NCBI RefSeq assembly: GCF_003144395.1
Contig: NZ_PENZ01000030.1
Span: 54,950-118,949, forward strand
DNA length: 64,000 bases
Origin: Proteus faecis
GTDB lineage: Bacteria > Pseudomonadota > Gammaproteobacteria > Enterobacterales > Enterobacteriaceae
Reading direction: 5' to 3'
The translations under genes and the position numbers were made by a program. Under the pieces are notes generated by a model, which worked only from the letters and a program-made list of their open reading frames with translations, did not search any database and had not been told where the DNA came from. Of the stretch, positions 26,395-40,050 are shown piece after piece. Numbering within the stretch: the stretch's first letter is position 1; each line of letters begins with the position of its first letter.

Positions 26395-27720
26395 ATGAAG
26401 ACAAAAGCGATTTTGTTCTCCATATTGCTATTGGCGGGCTGCCAGCAATCTGAGAACATTAAACCTAATTTGTCTGCGATCACACCAACGTCAACGAAAG
26501 GGACTTCAACTTCTCACCAACCTCAATATGATGTAAAAACCAATTTATGGGGTTATGTGGTAAGTGAATTGAAAATGGACCTCCCTGAAAATGAAAGGAT
26601 CTCGCAGCAAGAATTATACTTTTTAAATAATCCCAAACATATACAGAGCGTTGCTTCTCGCGCTGAACCTTATATGTATTCGATTATTGATGAAATTGAA
26701 AAACGTGAATTACCAATGGAACTGGCACTTGTTCCTGTCATTGAAAGTGCGTTTAATCCTCATGTTACCTCTTCTGCAAATGCCGCGGGTTTATGGCAAT
26801 TTGTACCAATAACCGGTAATTACTATGGTTTAGCACAGAACCAATGGTATGACGGCCGTCGTGATGTCATGGCATCAACGAAAGCTGCCCTTGATTTACT
26901 AGAGCGCTTGTATGTGATGTTTGATAGTGATTGGGCACTTGCCCTTGCTGCTTATAACGCGGGTGAAGGCCGTGTCATGCAAGCAATAAAGGCAAATGAG
27001 AGTCAAAACTTACCAACAGACTATTGGTCGCTTTCTTTACCTAAAGAAACGATGAATTATGTGCCGAAAATTCTCGCATTGAGCAAAGTTATTCGTGAAA
27101 ACGAACAAACTATTACTTTCCCCAAAAGTAATTATCGCGATAAAGCATTAGCCTCATTTGATGTCGGCGAGCAAATCACGTTAAATAAAGTTGCTGAATT
27201 AAGTCAGTTACCTATTAATACCGTGAAAGATTATAATCCCGGCTATAAGCGCGGAATAACCGCACCAAATGGCCCTCATGTCATTATGCTGCCTCGCAAT
27301 AAGCTTGACCAATTCCGTACCGCTTTTGAGGATGAAGCGATATTAGAAACTATTCGTTTAGCTGTTGCCAAAACGAATCAGTCTATTAAGCAAGAAGGCG
27401 TTTATAAGGTTCGTTCTGGGGATTCGTTTTACGCTATTGCTCGTCGCTACAATATGAGTATAAAAGACTTACAGCGTATTAATGGATTGAATGCAAAGAG
27501 CACATTGCTAGTTGGTCAGACATTAAAAATTCATAATGCAGGCAGTGCCACAACAACGAAACCAGCGAAACCGTCACCAAGCTACTATAAAGTACGCCAA
27601 GGTGACTCTTATTACAGCATTGCCCGTCGCCATGGCATTAATCTAAAACAGTTAATGAGCTGGAACGCTGACATTAAAATGTTAAAGCCAGGTACGCAAT
27701 TAACACTGTATATAAAATAG
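26395..27720 (+). CDS. mltD: Membrane-bound lytic murein transglycosylase D
   Basis: A lipoprotein that cleaves peptidoglycan glycan strands to 1,6-anhydro ends. About 441 aa: signal peptide with lipobox LLAGC; SLT domain (about 80-230) with catalytic Glu in PVIESAFNP and AAYNAGEGRVM; two C-terminal LysM repeats (YKVRSGDSFYAIARRYNMS and YKVRQGDSYYSIARRHGIN) for peptidoglycan binding. Start placed at MKTKAIL by comparison with E. coli; an ATG 15 bases upstream (26380) is possible. Confidence 0.93.
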   Translation: MKTKAILFSILLLAGCQQSENIKPNLSAITPTSTKGTSTSHQPQYDVKTNLWGYVVSELKMDLPENERISQQELYFLNNPKHIQSVASRAEPYMYSIIDEIEKRELPMELALVPVIESAFNPHVTSSANAAGLWQFVPITGNYYGLAQNQWYDGRRDVMASTKAALDLLERLYVMFDSDWALALAAYNAGEGRVMQAIKANESQNLPTDYWSLSLPKETMNYVPKILALSKVIRENEQTITFPKSNYRDKALASFDVGEQITLNKVAELSQLPINTVKDYNPGYKRGITAPNGPHVIMLPRNKLDQFRTAFEDEAILETIRLAVAKTNQSIKQEGVYKVRSGDSFYAIARRYNMSIKDLQRINGLNAKSTLLVGQTLKIHNAGSATTTKPAKPSPSYYKVRQGDSYYSIARRHGINLKQLMSWNADIKMLKPGTQLTLYIK

Positions 27721-27742
27721 TTTTCTACACTTAAGCTTCTTT

Positions 27743-27796
27743 AAAGCCATCAATATATTAACACCTTAAAGGTGATAAATAGAGATGGCTTTTTTC
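27743..27796 (+). terminator. mltD terminator
   Basis: AAAGCCATC and GATGGCTTT form the outer stem followed by Ts. An inner CACCTTAAAGGTG hairpin sits in the loop. Confidence 0.8.
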
Positions 27797-27913
27797 TTTC
27801 CTGTCAATTAGTCCCCCTTTCCAAGAAAACCGCTCTTTTCTTCCTTTTCATCCATGCCTTCTATTTTATTTTGTTTGAATATGCTCCCTTTACTCTTCCA
27901 AATATTAGACAAT

Positions 27914-27955
27914 AAAAAAAGCGCCTGATATTTAACTATCAAGCGCTTTGTTTTT
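27914..27955 (-). terminator. Terminator of the DASS transporter gene
   Basis: On the minus strand AAAGCGCTTGATA pairs with TATCAGGCGCTTT (one G-U) and a U-run follows. Confidence 0.88.
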
Positions 27956-27984
27956 ATCTCTATGAATTAATTTAGCATACTAAC

Positions 27985-29367
27985 TTATAGCCAGAAGAAC
28001 CAAGCAAACAGAGAGATAACAAAGATACATACTAAGTTTAGTACACCACCAACTCGCACCATTTCAGTCTGTTTAATATAACCAGAACCAAAAACAATCG
28101 CATTTGGCGGTGTTGCGACAGGTAACATAAATGCACAAGATGCACCGATACCAATAATCATTGTCAGCGCCATTACTGGCATACCTAACGCTTGTGCAAC
28201 GGTTGCAAAGATAGGTACTAATAACGCAGCACTCGCTGTATTACTGGTGAACTCTGTTAATACAATAATAAAGGTTGTTACCGCCAGAATAATCACAAAC
28301 CAATGACTGTTACCGAAAGTATCTTTCATAAAGTCAGCCATAACTAAGCTTGCACCAGAAGATTGTAAAATTGCGCTTAGTGTTAAACCACCACCAAACA
28401 GCATTAATACACCCCACTCTGTATTTTCTTGGATCTGGCTCCAACTAGCTACACCGGTAACCCCAATAACAATGGCGGCACTAACAGCAATAACGGTATC
28501 TAAATCTTTCACACCACCAAAAGCGCTACTGATAAAAGAACTAAAGATCCAGCAAAATACCGTCACTAAGAAGATAATCATGGTAATAACACGCTTGTTA
28601 TTCCACTCTAAGACTTCTAATTTCAGATCAAACTTATGTTTCAAGTTAGGACGCAACATTAGGTACATTACAATAAACATGATAGGTAATAACACCAACA
28701 TGATTGGAACACCATACTTCATCCACGTAATGAAATCTAAGTTCAGTTGAGCAGCGGCAATCGCATTTGGTGGGCTACCAACTAACGTACCTAAACCACC
28801 AATACTGGCACTATAAGCAACACCTAGTAATACGAAGACGAAAGTATTACGTTCTGAACGAATATCTAAGTTAGATAAAATACCTAATACTAGAGGCAGC
28901 ATCATCGCAGCTGTTGCTGTGTTACTGATCCACATTGAGAGTAATGCAGTAACACCAAATAACAGCAATACAGCGATTGACAGTTTACCTTTTGCGATCA
29001 TCAGCAAGCGGTTAGCAATTAAGCGATCTAGCCCTTGGATATGAAGTGCTGTCGCTAATGCAAAGCCACCGAAGAATAAGAAAATGATAGGGTTTGCAAA
29101 TGATTTTAATGACTCATTAGTATTCATTAGCCCAAGCACAACGGCTAATATAGGTATAAATAATGCTGTTATAGTCACGTGAATAGCTTCTGTCAGCCAT
29201 AACACACCCACAAACACCATTAATGCTAAACCTGCATTTGCCTTTGGATCATAAGGTAAAAATTCTAGCAAAAGTAGTAATAACACCACATCAATAGCCA
29301 GAATAATTAACCCTCGCTTGTTTATCGGACTAGACTTCGCCGACGGGGCTAAATTGGATGCGTCCAT
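27985..29367 (-). CDS. DASS/SLC13-family sodium-dependent dicarboxylate transporter
   Basis: A 460-aa inner-membrane carrier of the divalent anion:Na+ symporter family. Two substrate/Na+ site SNT motifs are visible, SNTATAAMMLP (about 150) and TSNTASAALLVP (about 380), plus GSPPNAIA and ATPPNAIVFGSGYI, in an inverted-repeat arrangement of about 11 helices. Succinate, malate or fumarate are likely substrates, as for VcINDY; citrate or tartrate are not excluded. Start moved to the ATG of MDASNLAP, preceded by GGAG at 7 bp. Monocistronic. Confidence 0.85.
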   Translation of the reverse strand: MDASNLAPSAKSSPINKRGLIILAIDVVLLLLLLEFLPYDPKANAGLALMVFVGVLWLTEAIHVTITALFIPILAVVLGLMNTNESLKSFANPIIFLFFGGFALATALHIQGLDRLIANRLLMIAKGKLSIAVLLLFGVTALLSMWISNTATAAMMLPLVLGILSNLDIRSERNTFVFVLLGVAYSASIGGLGTLVGSPPNAIAAAQLNLDFITWMKYGVPIMLVLLPIMFIVMYLMLRPNLKHKFDLKLEVLEWNNKRVITMIIFLVTVFCWIFSSFISSAFGGVKDLDTVIAVSAAIVIGVTGVASWSQIQENTEWGVLMLFGGGLTLSAILQSSGASLVMADFMKDTFGNSHWFVIILAVTTFIIVLTEFTSNTASAALLVPIFATVAQALGMPVMALTMIIGIGASCAFMLPVATPPNAIVFGSGYIKQTEMVRVGGVLNLVCIFVISLFAWFFWL

Positions 29368-29627
29368 GATAATACTCCACATTAGCTGATATGAACATTG
29401 GATTCACTAAGCTTAAATTGTTAACGAAATAGGTTATATGTGAAATATAAAAACATTTCCCTTCATTGAAAATGCGCAAAAGCTATATTTGAGATCTGTT
29501 CCACGAGAATTAACCAATTTATTAATAAAAGAGTAATAATTGAACACTATTTTCTCTTATACATCACACTTTTTTCAAAGTTGTTAAAAATAAATATTCT
29601 ATTTTTTCTGTAAAAAAATAAAAAAAA
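29368..29627. other. Spacer upstream of the DASS transporter gene
   Basis: About 260 bp, AT-rich; promoter region for the transporter. No gene. Confidence 0.6.
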
Positions 29628-29654
29628 GAGGAGAACTCAAGGTTCTCCCCTTTC
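29628..29654 (-). terminator. eno terminator
   Basis: GGGGAGAAC-CTTGA-GTTCTCCTC stem followed on the minus strand by a long U-run. Confidence 0.92.
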
Positions 29655-29688
29655 AGATTAATAAATTTTTTTAATCAAAGATGCAAGA

Positions 29689-33200
<3,512 letters not shown>

Positions 33201-34001
33201 TCACTCAATCGGTTGTTTTTTTGCTTTCTGCCAATAGATCTCCATCTCTTCCAATGAGGCATTTTCTATGCCAGTGCCTTTTTCTGAGAGCATTTTTTCA
33301 ACAAAACGAAAGCGTTGTTCAAATTTTCGGCATGCTCGATTTAATGCTTGCTCGGGTTTTTGTTTTAAATGACGTGATAAATTCACCACAGAAAACAATA
33401 AATCACCTAACTCATCTTCAATTCGAGAGGCATCTTGAAGCTCTTTTTTCACCTCAGCTATCACTTCATCAATTTCTTCATAAACCTTACCCAAGACAGG
33501 CTCTAATTCATTCCAATCGAACCCCACTGAAGCACAACGTTTTTGGATTTTTTCGGCTTTCATTAAAGCAGGTAATGTAGCGGGAATATCATCTAATAAT
33601 GAAAACTGAGCTTTAGCTTCTCGCTCTTGAGCTTTAAGTTTTTCCCAACGATATTTTTCTGTGACTAAATTATTGTCACTTTCAGTGGCAAAGATATGAG
33701 GATGACGGCGTTCTAGCTTATTACTGATAGCTTCACAAACATCATTAAAATCAAATAATTTTTGCTCTTGCGCCATACGTGAATAAAAAACAACCTGATA
33801 AAGCAAATCGCCTAACTCTTCTTTTAAATCAGCAAAATCTTTGCGTGTAATGGCATCTAATACTTCATAGGTTTCTTCTAATGTATAAGGTGCGATAGTG
33901 TCAAAAGTCTGCACTTTATCCCATTCGCACCCTGTTTCAGGATCACGTAGTTGCGCCATAATTTCTAATAAACGAAAGATTGCACGATTTTCTGACATCA
34001 T
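33201..34001 (-). CDS. mazG: MazG nucleoside triphosphate pyrophosphohydrolase
   Basis: Hydrolyses NTPs to NMP and pyrophosphate and lowers ppGpp under stress in E. coli. The 266-aa protein has two MazG repeats, each with an EExxE...ExxD metal motif (LEETYEVLDAI...LKEELGDLL near 40-62, EEIDEVIAEV...IEDELGDLLF near 175-200). In E. coli mazEF-mazG follows relA; here a bacteriocin/immunity pair sits where mazEF would be. Confidence 0.94.
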   Translation of the reverse strand: MMSENRAIFRLLEIMAQLRDPETGCEWDKVQTFDTIAPYTLEETYEVLDAITRKDFADLKEELGDLLYQVVFYSRMAQEQKLFDFNDVCEAISNKLERRHPHIFATESDNNLVTEKYRWEKLKAQEREAKAQFSLLDDIPATLPALMKAEKIQKRCASVGFDWNELEPVLGKVYEEIDEVIAEVKKELQDASRIEDELGDLLFSVVNLSRHLKQKPEQALNRACRKFEQRFRFVEKMLSEKGTGIENASLEEMEIYWQKAKKQPIE

Positions 34002-34047
34002 ATTGCCTTTTAAATAAGAGTTAGCTTTATCCTGTTTAACACATTTC

Positions 34048-34092
34048 TAGATAAAAAATGCCGAGAACAGTTGTCTCGGGATCTTATCATTT
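34048..34092. repeat. Left copy of the relA terminator repeat
   Basis: About 45 bp with the hairpin CCGAGAACAGTTGTCTCGG, flanked by TAGATAAAAA and ATCTTATCATTT. It is a near-exact direct copy of 35975-36020, differing by a one-base indel and one substitution. It borders the bacteriocin/immunity insert on the mazG side. Confidence 0.92.
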
Positions 34093-34241
34093 CAAGCTCA
34101 AGATCTTAAAAATAACTTTTTTGAAAGAATAATGACATTTTAAATTGAACTATAAATTTGTTATTTACAAATATACTCCTCGCTATAAATCCACGTTTCA
34201 ACACCATATAAATACATCATTTTTGTTAAAGGTTTAATAAA

Positions 34242-35516
34242 ATGAGTGAAAATATAATTCAATTTAGTACATTAACTGTAACGCCACATAATACTTATAT
34301 TCCTGAGTATGCTTTTAATAATGGTTTTTCTTTTAATCAAGCTACAAATATTATTTGTAATAATTTTATGCAGGATAAAAAACAAGAATGCCCTGTTTGC
34401 GGAAAGAAAAATTGCCCTGCGTTTAAAAATGAATGTAAATCTTACTTAAAACAGAAAACCGAATTAGCATTAAAAAAAGCATTAATAATGCGACCTTATG
34501 GCCGTGCTTTAATGCATAGATCTAACGAGTTTAATGAAAGTTCTCCATTGCTATTATTAAATATGGAAGAAAACAACATTCCATTAAATAATGAAAATAT
34601 AAGTCGTATATTTGAAGCAGATCTGAATCTAAGTAGAATGTTTTACCAAAAAATGAACTATATAAATGGTTTTCTCTTTGATATTCATTTTAGTCCTCAT
34701 CCAGATCCTATGTTACAAAATATAGGTGAAAAATTTGGGGAATATTCCCGCTGGCTACCCTCAGTACGATTAGCCTTACATGCCTTATATGCAGATAAAG
34801 GCGCAGACAATATAAATAATTTTCCTGAGATGCAAAAATATATTAGAGAACAAGATTTTAAATCCGCATGCCAAGATTTCCATAATAATATGACGTTTAC
34901 ATATCGCAATTTCCAAATTGCTGATATTTTAGCTCAACAAGCAAATAAAAAAGAACAAACAAACGATGATTTTAAGCAATTGCATGATTCAATAAAGTTT
35001 ACTGCTGATTTTTATAAAGAAGTGTTTAATGCTTATGGTGATAAAGCAAGGAAATTAGCGGAGTCTTTAGCACAACAAGCCAGAGGAAAAACCATCCGTA
35101 ACGTTGATGATGCGCTAAAAGCTTACGAAAAATACAAAGCGAATATCAATAGAAGAATTAATGCCAAAGATCGTAAAGCTATTGCAACTGCATTGGAATC
35201 GATCAAACTCGATGATATAGCTCAAAAATTAAAAAAATTTAGTAAAGGTATGGCCTATACTGGTTACGCTATTAACTTTGCAGATTGGGCTACCGAATTA
35301 CATAAAGCAATACAAACCGATAACTGGCGTCCTTTTTTTGTCAAAACAGAAACGCTTATAGTAGGAATGGCAGCTACATCTGTAGCTGGATTTACATTTA
35401 GTGTGCTTCTAGGTGGTCCTATAGGTATATTAGGCTATGGATTAATCATGGCTGGTGTTGGTGCATTAATAAATGATGATTTAGTTGAAAAAGCCAACCA
35501 GTTCTTGGGAATTTAA
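34242..35516 (+). CDS. Colicin-type pore-forming bacteriocin
   Basis: A 424-aa protein whose C-terminal 190 residues match the pore-forming domain of the colicin E1/Ia group: KEVFNAYGDKARKLAESLA, GKTIRNVDDALKAYEKYK, DRKAIATALESIKLDD, then the hydrophobic hairpin (about 372-408) and the terminal LGI. It should depolarise the inner membrane of sensitive cells. Near the N-terminus STLTV (10-14) resembles the ETLTV TonB box of colicin M, suggesting TonB-dependent uptake. A Cys cluster (C50, C53, C58, C65) may bind metal; the middle region is unknown to me. Visibly more AT-rich than its neighbours. Convergent with its immunity gene; no lysis gene or clear LexA box seen. Delivery by a contact-dependent system is an alternative. 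Confidence 0.85.
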   Translation: MSENIIQFSTLTVTPHNTYIPEYAFNNGFSFNQATNIICNNFMQDKKQECPVCGKKNCPAFKNECKSYLKQKTELALKKALIMRPYGRALMHRSNEFNESSPLLLLNMEENNIPLNNENISRIFEADLNLSRMFYQKMNYINGFLFDIHFSPHPDPMLQNIGEKFGEYSRWLPSVRLALHALYADKGADNINNFPEMQKYIREQDFKSACQDFHNNMTFTYRNFQIADILAQQANKKEQTNDDFKQLHDSIKFTADFYKEVFNAYGDKARKLAESLAQQARGKTIRNVDDALKAYEKYKANINRRINAKDRKAIATALESIKLDDIAQKLKKFSKGMAYTGYAINFADWATELHKAIQTDNWRPFFVKTETLIVGMAATSVAGFTFSVLLGGPIGILGYGLIMAGVGALINDDLVEKANQFLGI

Positions 35517-35533
35517 CTTTATATAATGAAAGG

Positions 35534-35878
35534 TTACTTATTTAATAAGTAACCTTTCATTAACAAAACTATAATATAAATAATTGTAATTGGAATAGTC
35601 AATAAAAAAACGACTCCATGATATACCGCTATCCCTCCCATTTTTCCTGGTGTATCCATAAATACCCCCTTATTCCAAAACTCTCTTGTAGTAAACTTAA
35701 GAAAGAAACTCTCAACTGCCCATTTAGATACGGAAAAGAATATAATTCCATAAATATTAATAATTAAATAAATAGTCTTATACCTAAATTCATCATTCCA
35801 AAATAGATATAAAAAACATAAACCAATAAACCATCCCCAACACATATTCTTAATATAATATTGTTTAGTTATCTTCAT
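35534..35878 (-). CDS. Immunity protein for the pore-forming bacteriocin (colicin E1 type)
   Basis: A 114-aa inner-membrane protein beginning MKITKQYYIKN, like colicin E1 immunity protein (YYIKN near its start), with hydrophobic segments about 12-26, 36-51 and 83-107. Proteins of this type block the colicin channel in the producer's membrane. It is convergent to the toxin with an 18-bp gap, the usual order for pore-forming colicins, where immunity is transcribed constitutively from the opposite strand. Confidence 0.82.
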   Translation of the reverse strand: MKITKQYYIKNMCWGWFIGLCFLYLFWNDEFRYKTIYLIINIYGIIFFSVSKWAVESFFLKFTTREFWNKGVFMDTPGKMGGIAVYHGVVFLLTIPITIIYIIVLLMKGYLLNK

Positions 35879-35974
35879 ATTTATCTACTAGATCCCTTTT
35901 ATTTAAAACTATATTTATTTTAAATAAACCCTAGCAATTAAATCACTAACTAAATATACAGTTTTTCTGATTTT

Positions 35975-36020
35975 TAGATAAAAAAATGCCGAGAACAGTT
36001 GTCTCGGCATCTTATCATTT
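35975..36020 (-). terminator. relA terminator / right copy of the flanking repeat
   Basis: The stem ATGCCGAGAACAGTTGTCTCGGCAT is followed on the minus strand by U7, just after relA. The full 46 bp recur at 34048-34092 in the same orientation. This copy has the perfect stem and is presumably the original. Confidence 0.92.
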
Positions 36021-36027
36021 TAATGTT

Positions 36028-38265
36028 TTAGTGAGAAAAGCGTTTCGCTTCTATCACATCAGGCAACTGATTAAGTTTTGCCAAAATACGACTTAATACT
36101 TGGAGGTTATAAATCTCAATATTCATATCAATGGTCGCAATTTGTTGCTTCACATCACTACGGCTACTGACACCAAGTACATTCACTTTCTCATTGGCTA
36201 AAATAGTCGTGATATCACGTAATAATCCACTACGATCATTCGCAACAACACGCACTACTAATGAATAACCGCTGGAATAATTCTCTCCCCATACCGCATC
36301 AACAATACGCTCTGGCGCATGAGAAAGTAATTCAGCAAGTTGCTCACAATCAGCACGGTGAATCGAAATACCACGACCTTTGGTAATAAAACCAACAATA
36401 TTGTCACCCGGAATAGGCTGGCAACAACGTGCAATATGGTGCATTAAGTTACCCACCCCCTCAACGACAATACTACTACCTGAACCAGTGGTTCTTGGTG
36501 CTGGCGTTTTGCTTTCGAGTGTCCGCAGTGCTTCTTTATCTTCATCTTCCGCAGTGGCTTTATTTAATTTACTTTGAATAAAGTTCACTAATTGATTAAT
36601 TCGGATATCACCGACACCAATCCCAGCTAATACTTCATCAACACTATGCACGTTATAACGCACAATCAGCAGTTTTTCTGCTTCTTTCATATTGATATCC
36701 ATATGCGCCAATTCGTTATCTAAAATCTGACGCCCTGCAAGAATATTTTTATCGCGATCCTGCTTGCGGAACCAATTGTGAATTTTTGCACGTCCACGGC
36801 TTGTCGTGACATAACCTAAATTAGGATTTAGCCAATCGCGGCTCGGGTTAGGATGTTTTTGCGTGATAATCTCAATTTGATCGCCCATTTGTAGCTGATA
36901 GCTAAAGGGCACAATGCGCCCGCCAATTTTCGCTCCAATGCAGCGGTGCCCCACATCACTATGAATATGATACGCAAAATCAAGCGGTGTTGATCCTGCC
37001 GGTAAATCAACCACATCACCTTTTGGTGTAAAGACGTAAACCCTATCATCAAACACTTGGCTACGAACTTCATCCAGCATTTCGCCAGAATCTGCCATCT
37101 CTTCTTGCCATGCAATCAGTTTGCGTAACCATGCAATACGGTTTTCATAACTTCCTGTACCGCCTTTCGTTGTCGCGCCTGTGGCGCCTTCTTTGTATTT
37201 CCAGTGCGCAGCCACACCCAGCTCGGCATCTTCATGCATTTGGCGAGTACGAATTTGAATTTCAACCGTTTTACCTTCTGGCCCTAACACAACGGTATGA
37301 ATAGATTGATAACCATTTGGCTTTGGATTTGCCACATAATCATCAAATTCATCAGGTAAATGACGAAAATGAGTATGCACAATCCCTAATGCTGCATAAC
37401 AATCTTGAAGACGTTCAACAACAATACGTACCGCTCTTACATCAAATAATTCATCAAATGCCAAGTTCTTTTTCTTCATTTTGCGCCAGATACTATAGAT
37501 ATGTTTGGGGCGACCATAGATATCTACATCAACATTCTCTTCTTTCATATAACCACGTACCGTACTGACAAAATTATCAATATACTGTTCGCGATCGATA
37601 CGACGCTCATGAAGCAAGCTTGCTATTTTTTTGTATTCATCAGGATGAAGATAACGGAAACAAAAATCTTCTAATTCCCATTTTAATTGACCAATACCCA
37701 ATCGGTTGGCTAACGGCGCATAAATATTAAAACACTCTTTAGCAGCCAGTACGCGCTCATCTTCTGTGGCATCTTTGACTTCGCGTAAATGGGCTATACG
37801 CTCTGATAGTTTAATGACTACACAACGGAAATCTTCTACCATAGATAACAGCATACGACGCACGTTATCTACCTGAACTGAGCTTGTTTCATTGGTATGT
37901 GTCGCTTTTAATTGGCGTATGGCGTCCATTTCCATAACACCACGTACTAAGCTCCAAATAGCATCACCAAAGTGTTCTGTGACGATTTCCTGATCAATAA
38001 GATTTTCTTCAGCAAGAGGGAAAAGAAGCGCTGCCCTCATGCTGTCTTTATCCATGCTGAGTGTCGAAAGAAGCTCAACCATTTCAACACCACGCCACAA
38101 TAACCGTTCGGCATCTTCACGCCCTTGAACAGTACGATGGCAGTATTCCCAGGTTTGCATGATTTCACTACCCGCATTGGCATGAGTTAAGTTCAAGCTG
38201 TTAACCCATTTATCAACAGCAAACTCTCCCGCAGGTGTTAAGTGAGCACTTCTTACTGCAACCAT
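36028..38265 (-). CDS. relA: RelA, (p)ppGpp synthetase I
   Basis: Ribosome-associated stringent-response synthetase making pppGpp and ppGpp on amino acid starvation. The 745-aa length matches E. coli RelA (744). Domain order: degenerate HD hydrolase (lacking the HD pair), synthetase with DVYGRPKHIYSIWRKM-like motif and PNGYQSIHT, TGS (DRVYVFTPKGDVVDLPAGST), helical/Zn-finger region with CCQPIPGD, and C-terminal ACT. Follows rlmD by 71 bp. Confidence 0.97.
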   Translation of the reverse strand: MVAVRSAHLTPAGEFAVDKWVNSLNLTHANAGSEIMQTWEYCHRTVQGREDAERLLWRGVEMVELLSTLSMDKDSMRAALLFPLAEENLIDQEIVTEHFGDAIWSLVRGVMEMDAIRQLKATHTNETSSVQVDNVRRMLLSMVEDFRCVVIKLSERIAHLREVKDATEDERVLAAKECFNIYAPLANRLGIGQLKWELEDFCFRYLHPDEYKKIASLLHERRIDREQYIDNFVSTVRGYMKEENVDVDIYGRPKHIYSIWRKMKKKNLAFDELFDVRAVRIVVERLQDCYAALGIVHTHFRHLPDEFDDYVANPKPNGYQSIHTVVLGPEGKTVEIQIRTRQMHEDAELGVAAHWKYKEGATGATTKGGTGSYENRIAWLRKLIAWQEEMADSGEMLDEVRSQVFDDRVYVFTPKGDVVDLPAGSTPLDFAYHIHSDVGHRCIGAKIGGRIVPFSYQLQMGDQIEIITQKHPNPSRDWLNPNLGYVTTSRGRAKIHNWFRKQDRDKNILAGRQILDNELAHMDINMKEAEKLLIVRYNVHSVDEVLAGIGVGDIRINQLVNFIQSKLNKATAEDEDKEALRTLESKTPAPRTTGSGSSIVVEGVGNLMHHIARCCQPIPGDNIVGFITKGRGISIHRADCEQLAELLSHAPERIVDAVWGENYSSGYSLVVRVVANDRSGLLRDITTILANEKVNVLGVSSRSDVKQQIATIDMNIEIYNLQVLSRILAKLNQLPDVIEAKRFSH

Positions 38266-38336
38266 ATTCTCTCCCTACACGGTATAAATCTTATTTGCGA
38301 CTTATTTACTGGCTAACTGTTTATTATCGACTCAAA

Positions 38337-39662
38337 TTATTTTCGACTAAACTGTGCCATTGATTCCAGATGACCCGTTTGTGGAAACATATCCAACATT
38401 TTTAAACCGGTTAGCTGATATCCAGAATCTAATAATATCTTACTATCTCTGGCTAACGTGGTCGGATTACAGGAGACATACACGATTTTTTCTGCAGATA
38501 ACTTCACTATGTGTGACATTACCTCCAGCGCTCCTGCTCTTGCAGGATCTAACAACACTTTGTTAAACCCTTCTTTCGACCACGACATCGCAGAAAAATC
38601 AGCCGATAAATCTGCATGCCAAAAATGCGCATTACCTAGTTGGTTTAGTTTTGCATTCTTTTTCGCCATTTCAACCAGTGCAGGTACACCTTCTATACCC
38701 ACAACTTCACTGACACGTTTTGCAATAGGTAAAGTAAAGTTACCCATACCACAAAACAGATCTAACACGCGATCTTCTAGCGATAAATCAAGCCATTCAA
38801 TAGCTTGAGCAACCATCTGAGAATTTATTTCATCGTTTACTTGAATAAAATCAGTGGGTGCAAAACGTAAATTTAGACCTTCTATTTGATAGAAGGGTTC
38901 CTGCTCAATTGGAGTTAATCGTGCTATCTCGCTATTATCACCTGCAAGATACATCGTAACTTGATAAGTTTGAGAGAAATCACGCAAACTCTGTTTATCA
39001 TGCTCAGGCAATGGAGATAAATGACGTAAAATAACTAATGGTCCATTATCAGCAAGCACCATTTCAACATGCCCTAAATCACGCGCTGATGTTAATTTGC
39101 TAAGGCATGTCCAAAGAGGAGGCAATAAATCATTTAATTGAGTTTTTAACACTGGGCATTTTTTTATCATCACCAAATCGTTCGAGCGCTCTTGGCGAAA
39201 GCCCATTACCAACCCTTTTTCAGGTTGATAGCGCAATCCTAATCTTGCTCTACGACGATAACCATATTCAGCGCCTGCAATAACAGGTTCCGCTGAAATA
39301 ATCACCCCAGTTTCACGCTTAATAAGGTGCGATAACACACTGGCTTTTGTTGTACGTTGTAGCGCAATAGGCACATGTTGCTGCTGACAACCACCACAAC
39401 GATCATAATATTCACAATGCGGTTTTATGCGCTGTTCACTGGTCGTTAAACGCTTAATAACTTCGCCTTTAGCAAACTGGCGCTTTTCTTCTGTTAAACG
39501 AATACGAGCAGTTTCTTGTGGGAGTAATCCTTTTACAAAAATTGTTTTGCCCTCAGCATGAGCAATACCTTGACCATTTGCATCCAATGCACTGGCGGTC
39601 ACTTCCAGAATCATCGCCTGTTTTTTCGCAGGACGTTTTTTAGGGGAATAAAACTGCACCAT
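38337..39662 (-). CDS. rlmD: 23S rRNA m5U1939 methyltransferase
   Basis: A 441-aa TrmA-family RNA methyltransferase (E. coli RlmD 433). N-terminal TRAM domain; 4Fe-4S cysteines in [18 protein letters not shown] motif [14 protein letters not shown]; catalytic Cys in [11 protein letters not shown]. Upstream of relA as in E. coli. Confidence 0.96.
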   Translation of the reverse strand: MVQFYSPKKRPAKKQAMILEVTASALDANGQGIAHAEGKTIFVKGLLPQETARIRLTEEKRQFAKGEVIKRLTTSEQRIKPHCEYYDRCGGCQQQHVPIALQRTTKASVLSHLIKRETGVIISAEPVIAGAEYGYRRRARLGLRYQPEKGLVMGFRQERSNDLVMIKKCPVLKTQLNDLLPPLWTCLSKLTSARDLGHVEMVLADNGPLVILRHLSPLPEHDKQSLRDFSQTYQVTMYLAGDNSEIARLTPIEQEPFYQIEGLNLRFAPTDFIQVNDEINSQMVAQAIEWLDLSLEDRVLDLFCGMGNFTLPIAKRVSEVVGIEGVPALVEMAKKNAKLNQLGNAHFWHADLSADFSAMSWSKEGFNKVLLDPARAGALEVMSHIVKLSAEKIVYVSCNPTTLARDSKILLDSGYQLTGLKMLDMFPQTGHLESMAQFSRK

Positions 39663-40050
39663 AGTATTAAATTAAGTATCAATAATGAATTAACAGTGAA
39701 ATGACATCGTTTTAAAATACGCTGTATTTTTTCAGCGTGACATGAATGACTATGCATTTCAGAAGAAAACATAAAGAGAGTATAACATCGAACAAGTTAT
39801 TTACTTAACTGATATAAGCAATATTTTTGTTAATTTGATAAATCTTTTAATGATAACAACCTAAGGCACTCGTTTTATGAATTTTATATTGTTCTATAAC
39901 TAACAAATATTATATATAACTTTTATATTGAATATATTTACAATTAATAACATCTGTTTTCTGTTATTTTAATAAATCTTTATTATCACTAAGAAAAGTC
40001 TAAAATTTATCACCAATCAATTAGATAGCGTTTTTCTTAATGATTACAAA
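39663..40050. other. rlmD-dgt intergenic region
   Basis: 388 bp, extremely AT-rich, between a minus-strand start (rlmD) and a minus-strand stop (dgt). No gene or convincing terminator recognised. Confidence 0.6.

Noticed and set aside
34093-34241. LexA box in front of the bacteriocin gene
   Set aside because: I looked for CTGT-N8-ACAG type palindromes and found none that fit; regulation left open.
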